DNA of 64,000 nt from an uncultured Eggerthella sp. (GTDB lineage Bacteria > Actinomycetota > Coriobacteriia > Coriobacteriales > Eggerthellaceae). The notes under the pieces are model-generated. The model searched no databases and was not told where the DNA came from. It saw only the letters and a list, made by a program, of their open reading frames with translations. Made by a program: the position numbers and the translations under genes. Positions within the stretch are counted from its first letter, which is position 1, and the number at the start of each line of letters is the position of its first letter. Below, one piece after another: positions 17,619 to 26,598 of the stretch. The stretch is from the NCBI GenBank assembly GCA_900540345.1, contig UQFK01000005.1, forward strand, positions 1-64,000. Direction: 5' to 3'.

Positions 17619-17988
17619 TGGTGGAGGCGCGGGGATTCGAACCCCGGTCCATACTAGATCATCAATGAAGCGCTACAAGCTTAGTCAATGGATAGATTTC
17701 GGATACGCTCTGCACATTGACACACGAAGCGCACCCTAGCTGGTTCAATCTTATCCTTGATCATACCAACGACGTACCAAGGAGCAGCTTCCTAAAGATA
17801 ATACCGCCCCAGGGTCGGAAACAAACCCTGGTTTGACAGCCTGGCTAAATTAAGCAGCCATGGCGAGCGCAGGAGCGCTCTGAGTGTTAGTTTTGCCAAT
17901 TAACTTGACGTTACCTCTGTTTTACGTGGCGAGGAGACCACGACCTGCTCTTCATATCCAACCTACCATGTCGAAACCAGACGCCCCC
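17619..17988 (-). ncRNA. ssrA: Transfer-messenger RNA (ssrA)
   Basis: tmRNA rescues stalled ribosomes together with SmpB. The 5' end GGGGGCGTCTGGTTTCGACA pairs with the 3' end CGCCTCC to form a seven-pair acceptor stem. The TPsiC arm (GGGGTTCGAATCCCC) and an encoded CCA complete the tRNA-like part. The tag frame runs from a GGC resume codon at 17897 to TAA at 17850 and encodes GKTNTQSAPALAMAA after the charged alanine. It ends in a hydrophobic ALA-M-AA degron instead of the common ALAA. The total of about 370 bases is normal. smpB lies elsewhere in the window (44068-44532). Confidence 0.96.
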
Positions 17989-18167
17989 TCAAAGGGTACG
18001 AACGGACACAAAAGGCCACGTTTATCAAAGTACTGCCGCATTCTGCGGGGTCTTTATTCTACGCGTATCATTCGTTCTGTCAAACAGAACACCAAATGCA
18101 TGGCTTGGATAGCAAAAGAGCATCAAGCTTTTCAGCCGATCAAAAAACGCGATAGCGGTCATGTAGC

Positions 18168-18205
18168 AAAAAAGATGGCCATCCGAAGATGGCCATCTTT
18201 TTTCG
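18168..18205 (-). terminator. Terminator after ppdK
   Basis: AAAAAAGATGGCCATC and its complement flank a four-base loop, with runs of A and T at the two ends. It lies about 90 bases beyond the ppdK stop. Confidence 0.92.
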
Positions 18206-18290
18206 CGACGCAAGTCGTATATGCCCTAATCTTCAACACTTCATTCAAATGTTGAAGGATCCCTCGACGAAGAGCTGCTTTGCCGTAAGA

Positions 18291-21011
18291 TTATTTGTCA
18301 GCAAGCGCAGCCTGAGCGGCAGCCAAACGTGCAAGAGGCACGCGATACGGAGAGCAGCTCACATAATCAAGTCCAATACCGTAGAAGATCTTAACGGAAT
18401 CAGGATCGCCACCATGCTCACCGCAAACACCACAGACGATGTCTGGATTGCCCTCATGACCAAGATCAACACCCATCTTAACAAGCTTTGCCACGCCTGG
18501 ATCGACCGTTGCAAATGGGTTGTAAGGCAACAAACGCTCTGCCAAATACTGTGGAACAAATTCAGATTCAACGTCATCACGCGAGAAACCAAACGTAGTC
18601 TGCGTAAGATCGTTCGTTCCGAAGGAGAAGAAGTCAGCAACTTGCGCGATCTCGTCAGCAGTAACAGCAGCACGAGGAAGCTCGATCATGGTGCCGATCG
18701 GAATCTCAAGCTTAACACCTTCATCAGCCTCTACTTCAGCAATGACTTCCTGAGCAAGCGCACGAAGCTTCTCAAGCTCGGGCTTGACAGAAACAAGCGG
18801 GATCATAATCTCAGGCTTCGGATCAAGTCCTTCTTTCTTGAGTTTGGCCATTGCGGTCGCAATAGCACGAACCTGCATGCGCGGAAGGATCGGATACTTG
18901 ATAGCCAAACGACAACCACGGAGACCAAGCATCGGGTTTTGCTCTGCAAAACTATCGATCTGCTCCATGAGCTGACGCTTCTGAGCGATGATGTTCGCAT
19001 CAGCACCAGTTGCTTCAAGACGAGCGATCTCAACATCGAGCGCACGCGGGCTCTCAAGGAATTCATGCAGTGGCGGGTCGAGCAGACGAACGATGACCGG
19101 ATAACCGTCCATCGCTTTGAACATACCCAAGAAATCACCCGTCTGAGCAGCGAAGAGATCGGCCACTGCCTTTTCGCGAATAGTCTCGTCTTCATTCAAG
19201 ATAAACGTTTGGATGATCTGCTTACGATCGCCCAAGAACATGTGCTCGGTACGGCACAGACCAATGCCCTGCGCGCCAAACGAACGGGCAAGCTCGGCAT
19301 CTTCAGGATTATCCGCATTAGCACGAACCCCCATCGTGCGAACTTCATCAGCCCACTCAAGGATGGTGTCAAGATCGCCAGCAAGTTCAGGCTGTACCAG
19401 ATCGACCGCGCCGAGAACAACAATACCTGTGGTGCCGTCAAGCGAAATCATGTCGCCTTCTTTGATCACGATATCAGTACCCGAGATGCTTGCCTGCTTC
19501 GCTTCAGCGTCGATCTTCAGCGTATCGACACCGCAAACACATGGGGCACCCATACCACGTGCGATAACCGCAGCATGCGAAGTCTTACCGCCATGAGAAG
19601 TAAGAATACCTTCAGCAGCGATCATGCCAGCAAGGTCGTCTGGGGTGGTCTCCCAACGAACGAGAACCGTCTTGCGACCTTCGGCTTCAGCTTCGACTGC
19701 GGCATCAGCAGAGAAGACTGCTTCACCGACTGCAGCACCTGGAGATGCATTGAGACCGGTTGCGACAACATCGTATTCTGCGTCCGCATCGAACTGAGGA
19801 TGGAGCAGCTGATCGAGCTGCTCAGGATCGACGCGCATGACAGCCTCTTCCTTGGTGATGAGGCCCTCTTCAACCATCTCGATTGCGATATGAAGCGCAG
19901 CAGCAGCCGTACGCTTACCAACACGGGTCTGAAGCATCCAAAGCTTACCTTGCTCGATGGTGAATTCGATATCACACATATCACGGAAGTGATTCTCGAG
20001 CAGCGTGAAGACGCCCTCGAGCTCTTTGCCCGCCTCTTCAAGGCCTGGAGTGTTCTTTAGATCGGCAATCGGAGAGGTGTTACGAATGCCTGCGACAACG
20101 TCTTCACCTTGAGCGTTGACCAGATAGTCACCGTAGAACTCTTTATCACCATTTGCAGGATTACGAGTAAAAGCAACACCAGTTGCAGACGTGTCACCCT
20201 TGTTACCAAAGATCATGGATTGAACATTGACCGCGGTACCCAGATCATCAGAGATCTTATTTTGCTTGCGGTAGAGAGTAGCACGGGGGTTGTTCCAGCT
20301 ACCGAAGACCGCTTCGATGGCCAACTGGAGCTGAACATCGGGATCTTGAGGGAACTGAACTTCTCCGTCGACTACAAGAGAAGGATATTCGTTCGGATCA
20401 ACATTCTCCGTGAAGATGCGTTTGAACTCTGCAACGAGTTCTTGGAGGTCTTCAGCGGTGAGGTCGGTATCGGATTCAACACCGCGAGCGCGTTTCATAT
20501 TCGTAATAGCGTTTTCGAATAGATCGCCGTCTAAATCCATAACAACATTGGAGAACATCTGAATGAAACGACGATAGGAGTCCCATGCAAAACGCGGGTT
20601 TTCGGTCTGCTTGATGAGGCCGTTGATGGACTCATCGTTAAGACCAAGGTTCAATACTGTGTCCATCATGCCCGGCATGGACATCGGAGCGCCCGAGCGA
20701 ACAGAAACGAGCAGCGGATCTTCCGCATCGCCGATCTTCTTGCCGATGCGTGCTTCAAGATCTTCACGATATTCCTGAATAGTGTCGAGCACTCCTTCAG
20801 GCCACGTGTTGTCCGCATTCGCATATTCCATACAGGTCTGACAAGAAATAGTAAAGCCGGGAGGTACCGGAAGGCCAATATTTGCCATTTCTGCAAGGTT
20901 CGCACCTTTGCCACCGAGGATAGCCTTCATGTTGGTGTTACCCTCAGTAACATTGTTACCTTGTGCATCTTTACCAAAAGCATAGACGCGTTTTACTTGG
21001 TCAGTCACCAT
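18291..21011 (-). CDS. ppdK: Pyruvate, phosphate dikinase
   Basis: PPDK interconverts pyruvate, ATP and phosphate with phosphoenolpyruvate, AMP and pyrophosphate, linking glycolysis and gluconeogenesis in anaerobes. The 906 residues have the usual order. An N-terminal ATP-grasp domain includes GGKGANLAEMANIGLPVPPGFTIS. The swivelling phosphohistidine domain has LTSHGGKTSHAAVIARGMG, where Thr is the regulatory site and His the catalytic one. A C-terminal PEP/pyruvate barrel holds GLCRTEHMF, GLRGCRLA and FFSFGTNDLTQ. AAGGAG lies before the start; a GTG two codons in is an alternative. The regulator gene stands 38 bases upstream. Confidence 0.97.
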   Translation of the reverse strand: MVTDQVKRVYAFGKDAQGNNVTEGNTNMKAILGGKGANLAEMANIGLPVPPGFTISCQTCMEYANADNTWPEGVLDTIQEYREDLEARIGKKIGDAEDPLLVSVRSGAPMSMPGMMDTVLNLGLNDESINGLIKQTENPRFAWDSYRRFIQMFSNVVMDLDGDLFENAITNMKRARGVESDTDLTAEDLQELVAEFKRIFTENVDPNEYPSLVVDGEVQFPQDPDVQLQLAIEAVFGSWNNPRATLYRKQNKISDDLGTAVNVQSMIFGNKGDTSATGVAFTRNPANGDKEFYGDYLVNAQGEDVVAGIRNTSPIADLKNTPGLEEAGKELEGVFTLLENHFRDMCDIEFTIEQGKLWMLQTRVGKRTAAAALHIAIEMVEEGLITKEEAVMRVDPEQLDQLLHPQFDADAEYDVVATGLNASPGAAVGEAVFSADAAVEAEAEGRKTVLVRWETTPDDLAGMIAAEGILTSHGGKTSHAAVIARGMGAPCVCGVDTLKIDAEAKQASISGTDIVIKEGDMISLDGTTGIVVLGAVDLVQPELAGDLDTILEWADEVRTMGVRANADNPEDAELARSFGAQGIGLCRTEHMFLGDRKQIIQTFILNEDETIREKAVADLFAAQTGDFLGMFKAMDGYPVIVRLLDPPLHEFLESPRALDVEIARLEATGADANIIAQKRQLMEQIDSFAEQNPMLGLRGCRLAIKYPILPRMQVRAIATAMAKLKKEGLDPKPEIMIPLVSVKPELEKLRALAQEVIAEVEADEGVKLEIPIGTMIELPRAAVTADEIAQVADFFSFGTNDLTQTTFGFSRDDVESEFVPQYLAERLLPYNPFATVDPGVAKLVKMGVDLGHEGNPDIVCGVCGEHGGDPDSVKIFYGIGLDYVSCSPYRVPLARLAAAQAALADK

Positions 21012-21049
21012 TTTCTCCTTAAACGAGTACTAATCCCTCTCCAACCGCA

Positions 21050-21946
21050 TCAGTATTGCGGATGAGCACTTTCATAATACCGCAAAATCTCCTGCGCGGT
21101 TTCTTCAATTGCACGATTATCGGTGCGAACGACGATGCATCCAAGTTTCCTCATGAGATCGTGTGCAGATTCGAGTTCTTCATAGACCGATTCCAATTCA
21201 GAATAGGATGAAGCAACATGTTCAGCCTTGGCAAAACGCCGTTTACGAACACGAGAGAGCAACTCAGGGTCGGTCATAAGACCAAAGATACGGTCTGCTT
21301 CAACCTCGTAGAGCTCCTTTGGTGGCTCGGTCTGAGCATCAAGCGGCACATTGGCCACTTTGAAACCAAGCTGAGAAAGATAGATAGAAAGTGGCGTCTT
21401 CGAGGTACGTGAAACACCAATCAAGACGATATCAGCCTTGCGTAGATCTTGCGGGTTGCGGCCATCATCATGATTGATGGTGAAATCAACCGCTCCAAGA
21501 CGCTTGAAGTATTGATCGTTGATCGAATAGATCGCACCAGGATTAGGAACAGGTTTACGACCCGTTGCCTGAGCAAGAGCATCATGAGCCTTATCGAGCA
21601 CGTCGACTACAATCACTGGATGCTTACTTGCAGAAGGCTCATCCTGCGCTTGTTTGACAAACGAATCAAGCGCGCTTCGCATCTCTTCATCGACAAGCGT
21701 GTAGAAGATGATGAACGGACCAGGAATATCATGCTTGCGATGATAGGTAAGGTGTTCTGTCAGCTCTTCTGTGAGTTCACGTGGTGTTTTAATACCAGGA
21801 AGTGTTTCAATGTAGGGGTTGGTCTCGCCAAAGCTTGCAGAGGCAGCTCGAGCGAGGGCTTTAGCCGTAGTGCCTGTTGAATCCGAGATGACATGAATAG
21901 TAGGAAGGTTATCCGATCTAGCGCCTTGTACGATCCATTTCTGCAT
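21050..21946 (-). CDS. ppsR: Pyruvate, phosphate dikinase regulatory protein (bifunctional kinase/phosphorylase)
   Basis: Members of this DUF299 family use ADP to phosphorylate the active-site threonine of PPDK and reverse it by phosphorolysis. The protein (298 residues) starts its domain with IHVISDSTGTTAKALARAA. It has the nucleotide-binding loop GVSRTSKTPLSIYLSQLGFKVANVPL and the dipeptide-rich GLMTDPELLSRVRKRR. PPDK immediately downstream makes PPDK, rather than PEP synthase, the likely target. Only 27 bases separate the start from the glyS terminator stem, leaving little room for its own promoter. Confidence 0.93.
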   Translation of the reverse strand: MQKWIVQGARSDNLPTIHVISDSTGTTAKALARAASASFGETNPYIETLPGIKTPRELTEELTEHLTYHRKHDIPGPFIIFYTLVDEEMRSALDSFVKQAQDEPSASKHPVIVVDVLDKAHDALAQATGRKPVPNPGAIYSINDQYFKRLGAVDFTINHDDGRNPQDLRKADIVLIGVSRTSKTPLSIYLSQLGFKVANVPLDAQTEPPKELYEVEADRIFGLMTDPELLSRVRKRRFAKAEHVASSYSELESVYEELESAHDLMRKLGCIVVRTDNRAIEETAQEILRYYESAHPQY

Positions 21947-21972
21947 CGATCATCCTTCTCCTCTTCTCTAAG

Positions 21973-22003
21973 AAAACGCCCCGCGAGATTCGCAGGGCGT
22001 TTG
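21973..22003 (-). terminator. Probable terminator after glyS
   Basis: AAACGCCC and GGGCGTTT enclose a 13-base loop and are followed on the minus strand by TTTTCTTAG. The T-run is modest, so read-through into ppsR-ppdK is possible. Confidence 0.7.
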
Positions 22004-22014
22004 CTGCCACCTTG

Positions 22015-24093
22015 TTATTTCTTTGCCAGATGTGAGAAGTCCGCAACGTGAGCAAACACTCCCGTAAAGCGATTCAAGAGTGCGAGTCTATTGGCACGCT
22101 TGAGCGGATCATCATCCATGATCATAACTTCATCGAAGAATGTATCGATCGGAACACGAAGCGCAGCGAGCGCAACAAGGGCATTTTCGTAGTTTTCTTG
22201 CGCAAGCGCTTCAGCAACCAGCATATCAGCCTTTTCAACCGCATCGCGCAATTCGATCTCGACCTGAGCAAGCGCACTCTCTTCAAGTTCAGTGCCAGTA
22301 TTTTTATCGCGCAAGTTGTTCGCACGCGCGAAAGCGATCGAGAGATCCTGCATATCATCAGCATTCTTATCGCGGAAACGCTCCAGCACAGAAACGCGCT
22401 TTGCAAATTCAGCTGGCTCTTTGACGCCACTGGCAAGAACCGCTTCGATCGCATCAATCGAATGACCTTCATCTTGTGCCATCACGCGAGCACGCGTAAT
22501 GAAAAAGTCTTCGACCTGCTTTTGAACCTGAACTTTATCAAAGTCAAGATTTGCGAAATTATCGAGCGCAAAAGAGATCGCATCTTCAAGCGACACAGCA
22601 AGACCTGCATTGAGCATGTTGATGATACCAATGGCGCTTCTACGAATAGCGAACGGATCAGAAGAACCGGTCGGGCTTTGATCGATCGCGAATAAGCCAC
22701 AGATGGTATCAAGCTTGTCGGCAAAAGCAACCAACTGACCGACGATGGTATCAGGTAGTGCATCACCTGCGAACTTCGGCTGATAGTGCTGCGCTATCGC
22801 GTGCGCGACCTGGGGTGTTTCGCCCGCTGCAACAGCATAATAGGAGCCCATGATGCCCTGCACCGAGGTGAATTCGATGACCGCACCAGTGACAAGGTCG
22901 GCCTTCGCGAGGTGAGCTGCACGCTTTGCGTCAGCTGCATCTTGCGCATCAAGTCCAGCACTGTCTGTCAAGTGAGCGACGATCTTTTCGATACGTTCAG
23001 TCTTATCGAGTACCGTACCGAGCTTTTCTTGGAATACCACATCTGCGAGTGCTGGTACGTATGCCTCAAGCGGTTGCTTGAGATCTTCATCGTAGAAGAA
23101 TTTCGCATCATAGAGACGCGCACGCACGACACGTTCGTTGCCATCAACGATGGTATCAGCGTGAACAGGGTCTCCATTCGAGACAACGATGAACTTATTG
23201 GAAAGCTTTCCGTCAGTTCCATAGAGCGGAAAATAGCGCTGATGCATGAGCATCGCATCAACAATGATCTCTTCGGGCACTGCAAGGAATTCTTCGTCGA
23301 ATGTGCCCACCATGACCGTCGGATATTCAGCAAGGTTGACAACCTCGACAAGCGTCTTTTTCGGCAGATCAGCTTTAAGACCTGTTTGTTGCTCTACCGC
23401 CTCGATCTGTTGACGAATGAGCGTTTCGCGCATCGTATGCGAGGGAACCACCTTAGCAGCGCGAACTATATCGAGCAAATCAATCGCAGAGGAAACCTCA
23501 AAAGGACCTGGTGCGAGGAAACGATGACCAAACGTTTTGTTCGAAGCTGAAAGGCCAGCATATTCCAACTCGATCACTTCGTTGCCAAACAACGCAACGA
23601 TCCAGCGAACAGGGCGTGAGAAGTACTCACGCTCAGAGCCCCATCGCTGAGATTTCGGCCATGCGATGCAGTGGATGATGGATTCAAGCACCTCGGGCAA
23701 CATGGAGGCTACCTCAAGAGAAGCAACCTCGCGTTTCGCAAAGACATATTCGGTGCCATCCTGTTCTTCACGGTAGAGCTCATCAACATCCACGCCTTTG
23801 CCCCGAGCAAACCCAATGGCAGCCTTAGTGGGGTTTCCTGCTTCATCGAATGCAATCTTTACCGATGGGCCTTTGAACACCTCGGTCTCAGCTTCGGTCA
23901 CATTCGCAACATCAGAGACGAGCACGATAAGACGACGTGGTGAATTATAGATTTGAACCTCTCCATGAGGAATACGCGCCTCATCAAGAATAATCGGGAC
24001 TTTCTTTTCCAGTTGAGCAACCGCATCGAGCAAGTCGAATGCAGGAATCTCTTCAACACCAATCTCAAAGGCAAGCATGCGTGTATCTGTCAT
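22015..24093 (-). CDS. glyS: Glycyl-tRNA synthetase beta subunit
   Basis: This is the tRNA-binding subunit of the bacterial alpha2beta2 glycyl-tRNA synthetase. The family opening LAFEIGVEEIPAFDLLDAV is at the N terminus, and FKGPSVKIAFDEAGNPTKAAIGFARGKG and HRFLAPGPFEV follow. An HD-like region and a C-terminal anticodon-binding domain (DEVMIMDDDPLKRANRLALL) end the protein. I start at ATG 24093 (MTDTRMLAFE), four bases past the glyQ stop and behind GGGGAAGGGG. A longer upstream frame overlaps glyQ and is not family-like. The length of 692 residues is normal. Confidence 0.96.
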   Translation of the reverse strand: MTDTRMLAFEIGVEEIPAFDLLDAVAQLEKKVPIILDEARIPHGEVQIYNSPRRLIVLVSDVANVTEAETEVFKGPSVKIAFDEAGNPTKAAIGFARGKGVDVDELYREEQDGTEYVFAKREVASLEVASMLPEVLESIIHCIAWPKSQRWGSEREYFSRPVRWIVALFGNEVIELEYAGLSASNKTFGHRFLAPGPFEVSSAIDLLDIVRAAKVVPSHTMRETLIRQQIEAVEQQTGLKADLPKKTLVEVVNLAEYPTVMVGTFDEEFLAVPEEIIVDAMLMHQRYFPLYGTDGKLSNKFIVVSNGDPVHADTIVDGNERVVRARLYDAKFFYDEDLKQPLEAYVPALADVVFQEKLGTVLDKTERIEKIVAHLTDSAGLDAQDAADAKRAAHLAKADLVTGAVIEFTSVQGIMGSYYAVAAGETPQVAHAIAQHYQPKFAGDALPDTIVGQLVAFADKLDTICGLFAIDQSPTGSSDPFAIRRSAIGIINMLNAGLAVSLEDAISFALDNFANLDFDKVQVQKQVEDFFITRARVMAQDEGHSIDAIEAVLASGVKEPAEFAKRVSVLERFRDKNADDMQDLSIAFARANNLRDKNTGTELEESALAQVEIELRDAVEKADMLVAEALAQENYENALVALAALRVPIDTFFDEVMIMDDDPLKRANRLALLNRFTGVFAHVADFSHLAKK

Positions 24094-24097
24094 TGAG

Positions 24098-25027
24098 CTA
24101 TTCCCCTTCCCCGGATTCAACTTCGATGCCAACAACCCTCTCGAGATAAGCTTTACAGCAAGCCTTAGCAATCGTACGCACGCGTAGGATATAGCCCATA
24201 CGCTCAGTGGCGCTAATAACACCACGGGCGTCAAGCAAATTGAACGCATGTGAGCATTTCAAGACATAATCATAGGCAGGAAGCGGCAAGCCAGCTTCCA
24301 AGGTAGACAGGCATTCGGCCTCATAACGGTCGAATTCACCAAAGAGTAGATCTGTGTCTGCCACCTCGAAGTTATACGCTGAGAATTCGCGCTCATTTTC
24401 CAAGAACACATCACCATACGTGAATACCGTACCATCTGAGCTTCGAGCCCATACAAGATCGTAGACCGAATCAACACCCTGAATATACATAGCTAAACGC
24501 TCGAGACCGTAGGTGATCTCTGCGGGAACAGGACTGCATTCGAAACCGCCTACCTGCTGGAAGTAAGTAAACTGCGTAACCTCCATGCCATTGAGCCACA
24601 CTTCCCAACCAAGACCCCATGCGCCAAGCGTTGGGCTTTCCCAGTCGTCTTCAACAAAACGAATATCGTGCTTTTCGACCTCAATGCCAATGGTGCGCAA
24701 AGAATTAAGATAGAGATCTTGAACGTTGTCTGGAGAAGGCTTTAACAGCACTTGAAACTGATAGTAGTGCTGCATGCGATTCGGGTTCTCGCCATAACGA
24801 CCGTCGGTAGGACGACGACAAGGTTGAACATAGGCTGCACGCCATGTACCAGGACCGAGGCTTCGTAGCGTAGTGGCGGTATGGAATGTACCAGCACCGA
24901 CCTCGTTATCGTAGGGCTGAAGAACAACGCAGCCTTGGTCTGCCCAGTATTGTTGGAGTCTTAAGATGATGTCCTGGAAGCTGAGCGGTTCTTGGTTTTC
25001 GCTCGATGTTCTGACGTTGGTGGTCAT
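24098..25027 (-). CDS. glyQ: Glycyl-tRNA synthetase alpha subunit
   Basis: GlyQ holds the class II catalytic core that activates glycine. The 309 residues begin with SFQDIILRLQQYWADQGCVVLQPYDNEVGAGTFH. YVQPCRRPTDGRYGENPNRMQHYYQFQV and GWEVWLNGMEVTQFTYFQQVGG are the family hallmarks. AAGGAGACGT precedes the ATG. Only 100 bases separate it from lepB, with one long perfect hairpin and no T-box, so glycine control of glyQS by that route is not seen here. Confidence 0.97.
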   Translation of the reverse strand: MTTNVRTSSENQEPLSFQDIILRLQQYWADQGCVVLQPYDNEVGAGTFHTATTLRSLGPGTWRAAYVQPCRRPTDGRYGENPNRMQHYYQFQVLLKPSPDNVQDLYLNSLRTIGIEVEKHDIRFVEDDWESPTLGAWGLGWEVWLNGMEVTQFTYFQQVGGFECSPVPAEITYGLERLAMYIQGVDSVYDLVWARSSDGTVFTYGDVFLENEREFSAYNFEVADTDLLFGEFDRYEAECLSTLEAGLPLPAYDYVLKCSHAFNLLDARGVISATERMGYILRVRTIAKACCKAYLERVVGIEVESGEGE

Positions 25028-25052
25028 ACGTCTCCTTATGCTCTTTATTCAC

Positions 25053-25086
25053 AAAGTACATCGCTTACAACGAAGCGATGTACTTT
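25053..25086. repeat. Perfect 14-bp hairpin between lepB and glyQ
   Basis: AAAGTACATCGCTT and its exact complement surround a six-base loop. Neither side is followed by a proper T-run, so it is not a textbook terminator. It may be a transcript-processing or stability element, or a weak terminator. Confidence 0.75.
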
Positions 25087-25127
25087 ATCGTTCTTTAGCT
25101 GATTCACGCACGAACACCACAGCAACC

Positions 25128-25697
25128 TTACAGGATCGCGATGTTCTCGAACGGCCAATAGATGACAAGCGCTTTGCCGAATACGGTATCTTCATCGATC
25201 GGACCAAAATAGCGCGAATCAGAAGAATTCGTGCGATTATCCCCCATTACCCACACATCCCCTTCAGGGATCGTATAAGGATAGGTGATATCGACATTGC
25301 CTACCGTATGCAGCGGATAGCTCGGAAGCCCATCGGTATAGGGCTCGTCAAGCGCAACACCGTCGACATAAACCACGCCATCGCGCAAATCGACCGTCTG
25401 ACCTTCAGTGGCGATGACGCGCTTGATAAGCGTACGCGAAGGGACTTGTGGATCAGAGAACACGACGATATCGCCTTGTTTAGGATCGGAGAATTGATAG
25501 GAAACCTTCTCAGCAAAGACCATATCGCCTGTTTTGATGGTCTGCTCCATGGATGCAGAAGGGATCTGGAAAGGCTCGATAATAAAGGTGCGCAACAACC
25601 ATGCGCCTGCAACGATGATGGCAACCATCACGAGAAAGCTTATGAACCTTCTGAAAACGCTCGGTTTGTGCTCGCTCGCGTGTTGACCGGAATCCAC
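25128..25697 (-). CDS. lepB: Signal peptidase I
   Basis: LepB cleaves signal peptides of exported proteins at the outer face of the membrane. One membrane segment (FISFLVMVAIIVAGAWLLRT) is followed by the Ser nucleophile motif PSASMEQTI and the Lys general-base motif TLIKRVIATEGQ. The C-terminal box is GDNRTNSSDSRYFGP. I choose the GTG at 25697 because AAAGGAG stands four bases upstream; this gives 189 residues, typical of Gram-positive enzymes. The longer frame from 25769 has no ribosome site and an un-family-like N terminus. Confidence 0.94.
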   Translation of the reverse strand: MDSGQHASEHKPSVFRRFISFLVMVAIIVAGAWLLRTFIIEPFQIPSASMEQTIKTGDMVFAEKVSYQFSDPKQGDIVVFSDPQVPSRTLIKRVIATEGQTVDLRDGVVYVDGVALDEPYTDGLPSYPLHTVGNVDITYPYTIPEGDVWVMGDNRTNSSDSRYFGPIDEDTVFGKALVIYWPFENIAIL

Positions 25698-25843
25698 GTT
25701 GCTCCTTTCTTCTTCAAAGCCTTCAAGAATGCATTCATAATACGGTCTTTGCCATGCAAGGACACCCATCGTGAACGCATTTTCTTATATTAAACAATCT
25801 TTCGTGATGGTGGAACCGCCAAAAATGAAGTAGTGGTCGAAGG

Positions 25844-26566
25844 TCATGAAAGCTGGTCTAGGAACGCACGGTCGTCATCAGAGAGATTTGCATGCTCAAG
25901 AAGATCAGGACGTAACTGCTTTGTGCGGATCAGGCTTTGCTGATGACGCCACTGCTCGATATTGCCATGGTGCCCTGAAAGAAGCACCTCAGGAACCTGC
26001 ATGCCGCGGTAGGTCGCAGGACGCGTATACTGCGGGTATTCGAGCAAGCCATCATAAAAGCTCTCATCAATCGAACTTCCTTCATCTCCAAGCACGCCAT
26101 CAAGACGTCGCACAACCGCATCGATGACCACCATCGATGCGAGCTCTCCACTCGTGAGCACATAGTCGCCGATCGAGATGACCCTATCTGCAAGCGTGTA
26201 GGCGCGCTCGTCGATACCTTCATAGTGTCCACAAATGAAGAAGAGGTGATCTTGCGCGGCGAGTTCGAGCGTAAGCGCTTCATCAAGACGCTGGCCTGTA
26301 GGTGAAAGGAATATGGTATAGGGCTTCTTCGGTGCAGCAGCGAACAAATCATCAGTCGCCTCGAAAATCGGCTCGCACTTCATGACAAGCCCCTGCCCAC
26401 CACCATATGGCTCATCATCAGTAGTGCGATGCTTATCATGTGTCCAATCACGCAGATCATGTGCGCGAAAGTCGAGAATACCCTTGTCTTGTGCACGCTT
26501 CATGATCGATTCGTTCATGATCGAGTCATAGCATTGCGGGAAAACAGAGAGTGTTTCGATAAGCAT
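25844..26566 (-). CDS. trmD: tRNA (guanine-37-N1)-methyltransferase
   Basis: TrmD makes m1G37 next to the anticodon and so prevents frameshifting. The 240 residues are a SPOUT methyltransferase with YGGGQGLVMKCEPIF and the trefoil-knot motif FICGHYEGIDERA...ISIGDYVLTSGELASMVVIDAV. The ATG at 26566 (MLIETLSVFPQCYD) follows AGAAAGGACG and matches the family start. An upstream ATG at 26599 overlaps the rimM stop (TAATG) and would add 11 residues. It forms the classic cluster with rimM, khpA and rpsP. Confidence 0.96.
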   Translation of the reverse strand: MLIETLSVFPQCYDSIMNESIMKRAQDKGILDFRAHDLRDWTHDKHRTTDDEPYGGGQGLVMKCEPIFEATDDLFAAAPKKPYTIFLSPTGQRLDEALTLELAAQDHLFFICGHYEGIDERAYTLADRVISIGDYVLTSGELASMVVIDAVVRRLDGVLGDEGSSIDESFYDGLLEYPQYTRPATYRGMQVPEVLLSGHHGNIEQWRHQQSLIRTKQLRPDLLEHANLSDDDRAFLDQLS

Positions 26567-26598
26567 AGACGTCCTTTCTTCTCGCAACACGGTGCTCA

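Noticed and set aside
17989..18167. Possible gene between tmRNA and the ppdK terminator
   Set aside because: Open frames here are short, basic, and lack ribosome sites. The stretch holds the tmRNA upstream region and nothing I can name.
18189..20060. Open frame of over 600 codons on the plus strand opposite ppdK
   Set aside because: It is antisense to a clearly conserved enzyme, has no ribosome site or family-like motifs, and its composition (many Arg, Thr, Asn and His) is what reversed codons of the real gene give.
22786..23550. Plus-strand frame opposite glyS
   Set aside because: Shadow frame with the same composition bias; glyS motifs run unbroken on the other strand.
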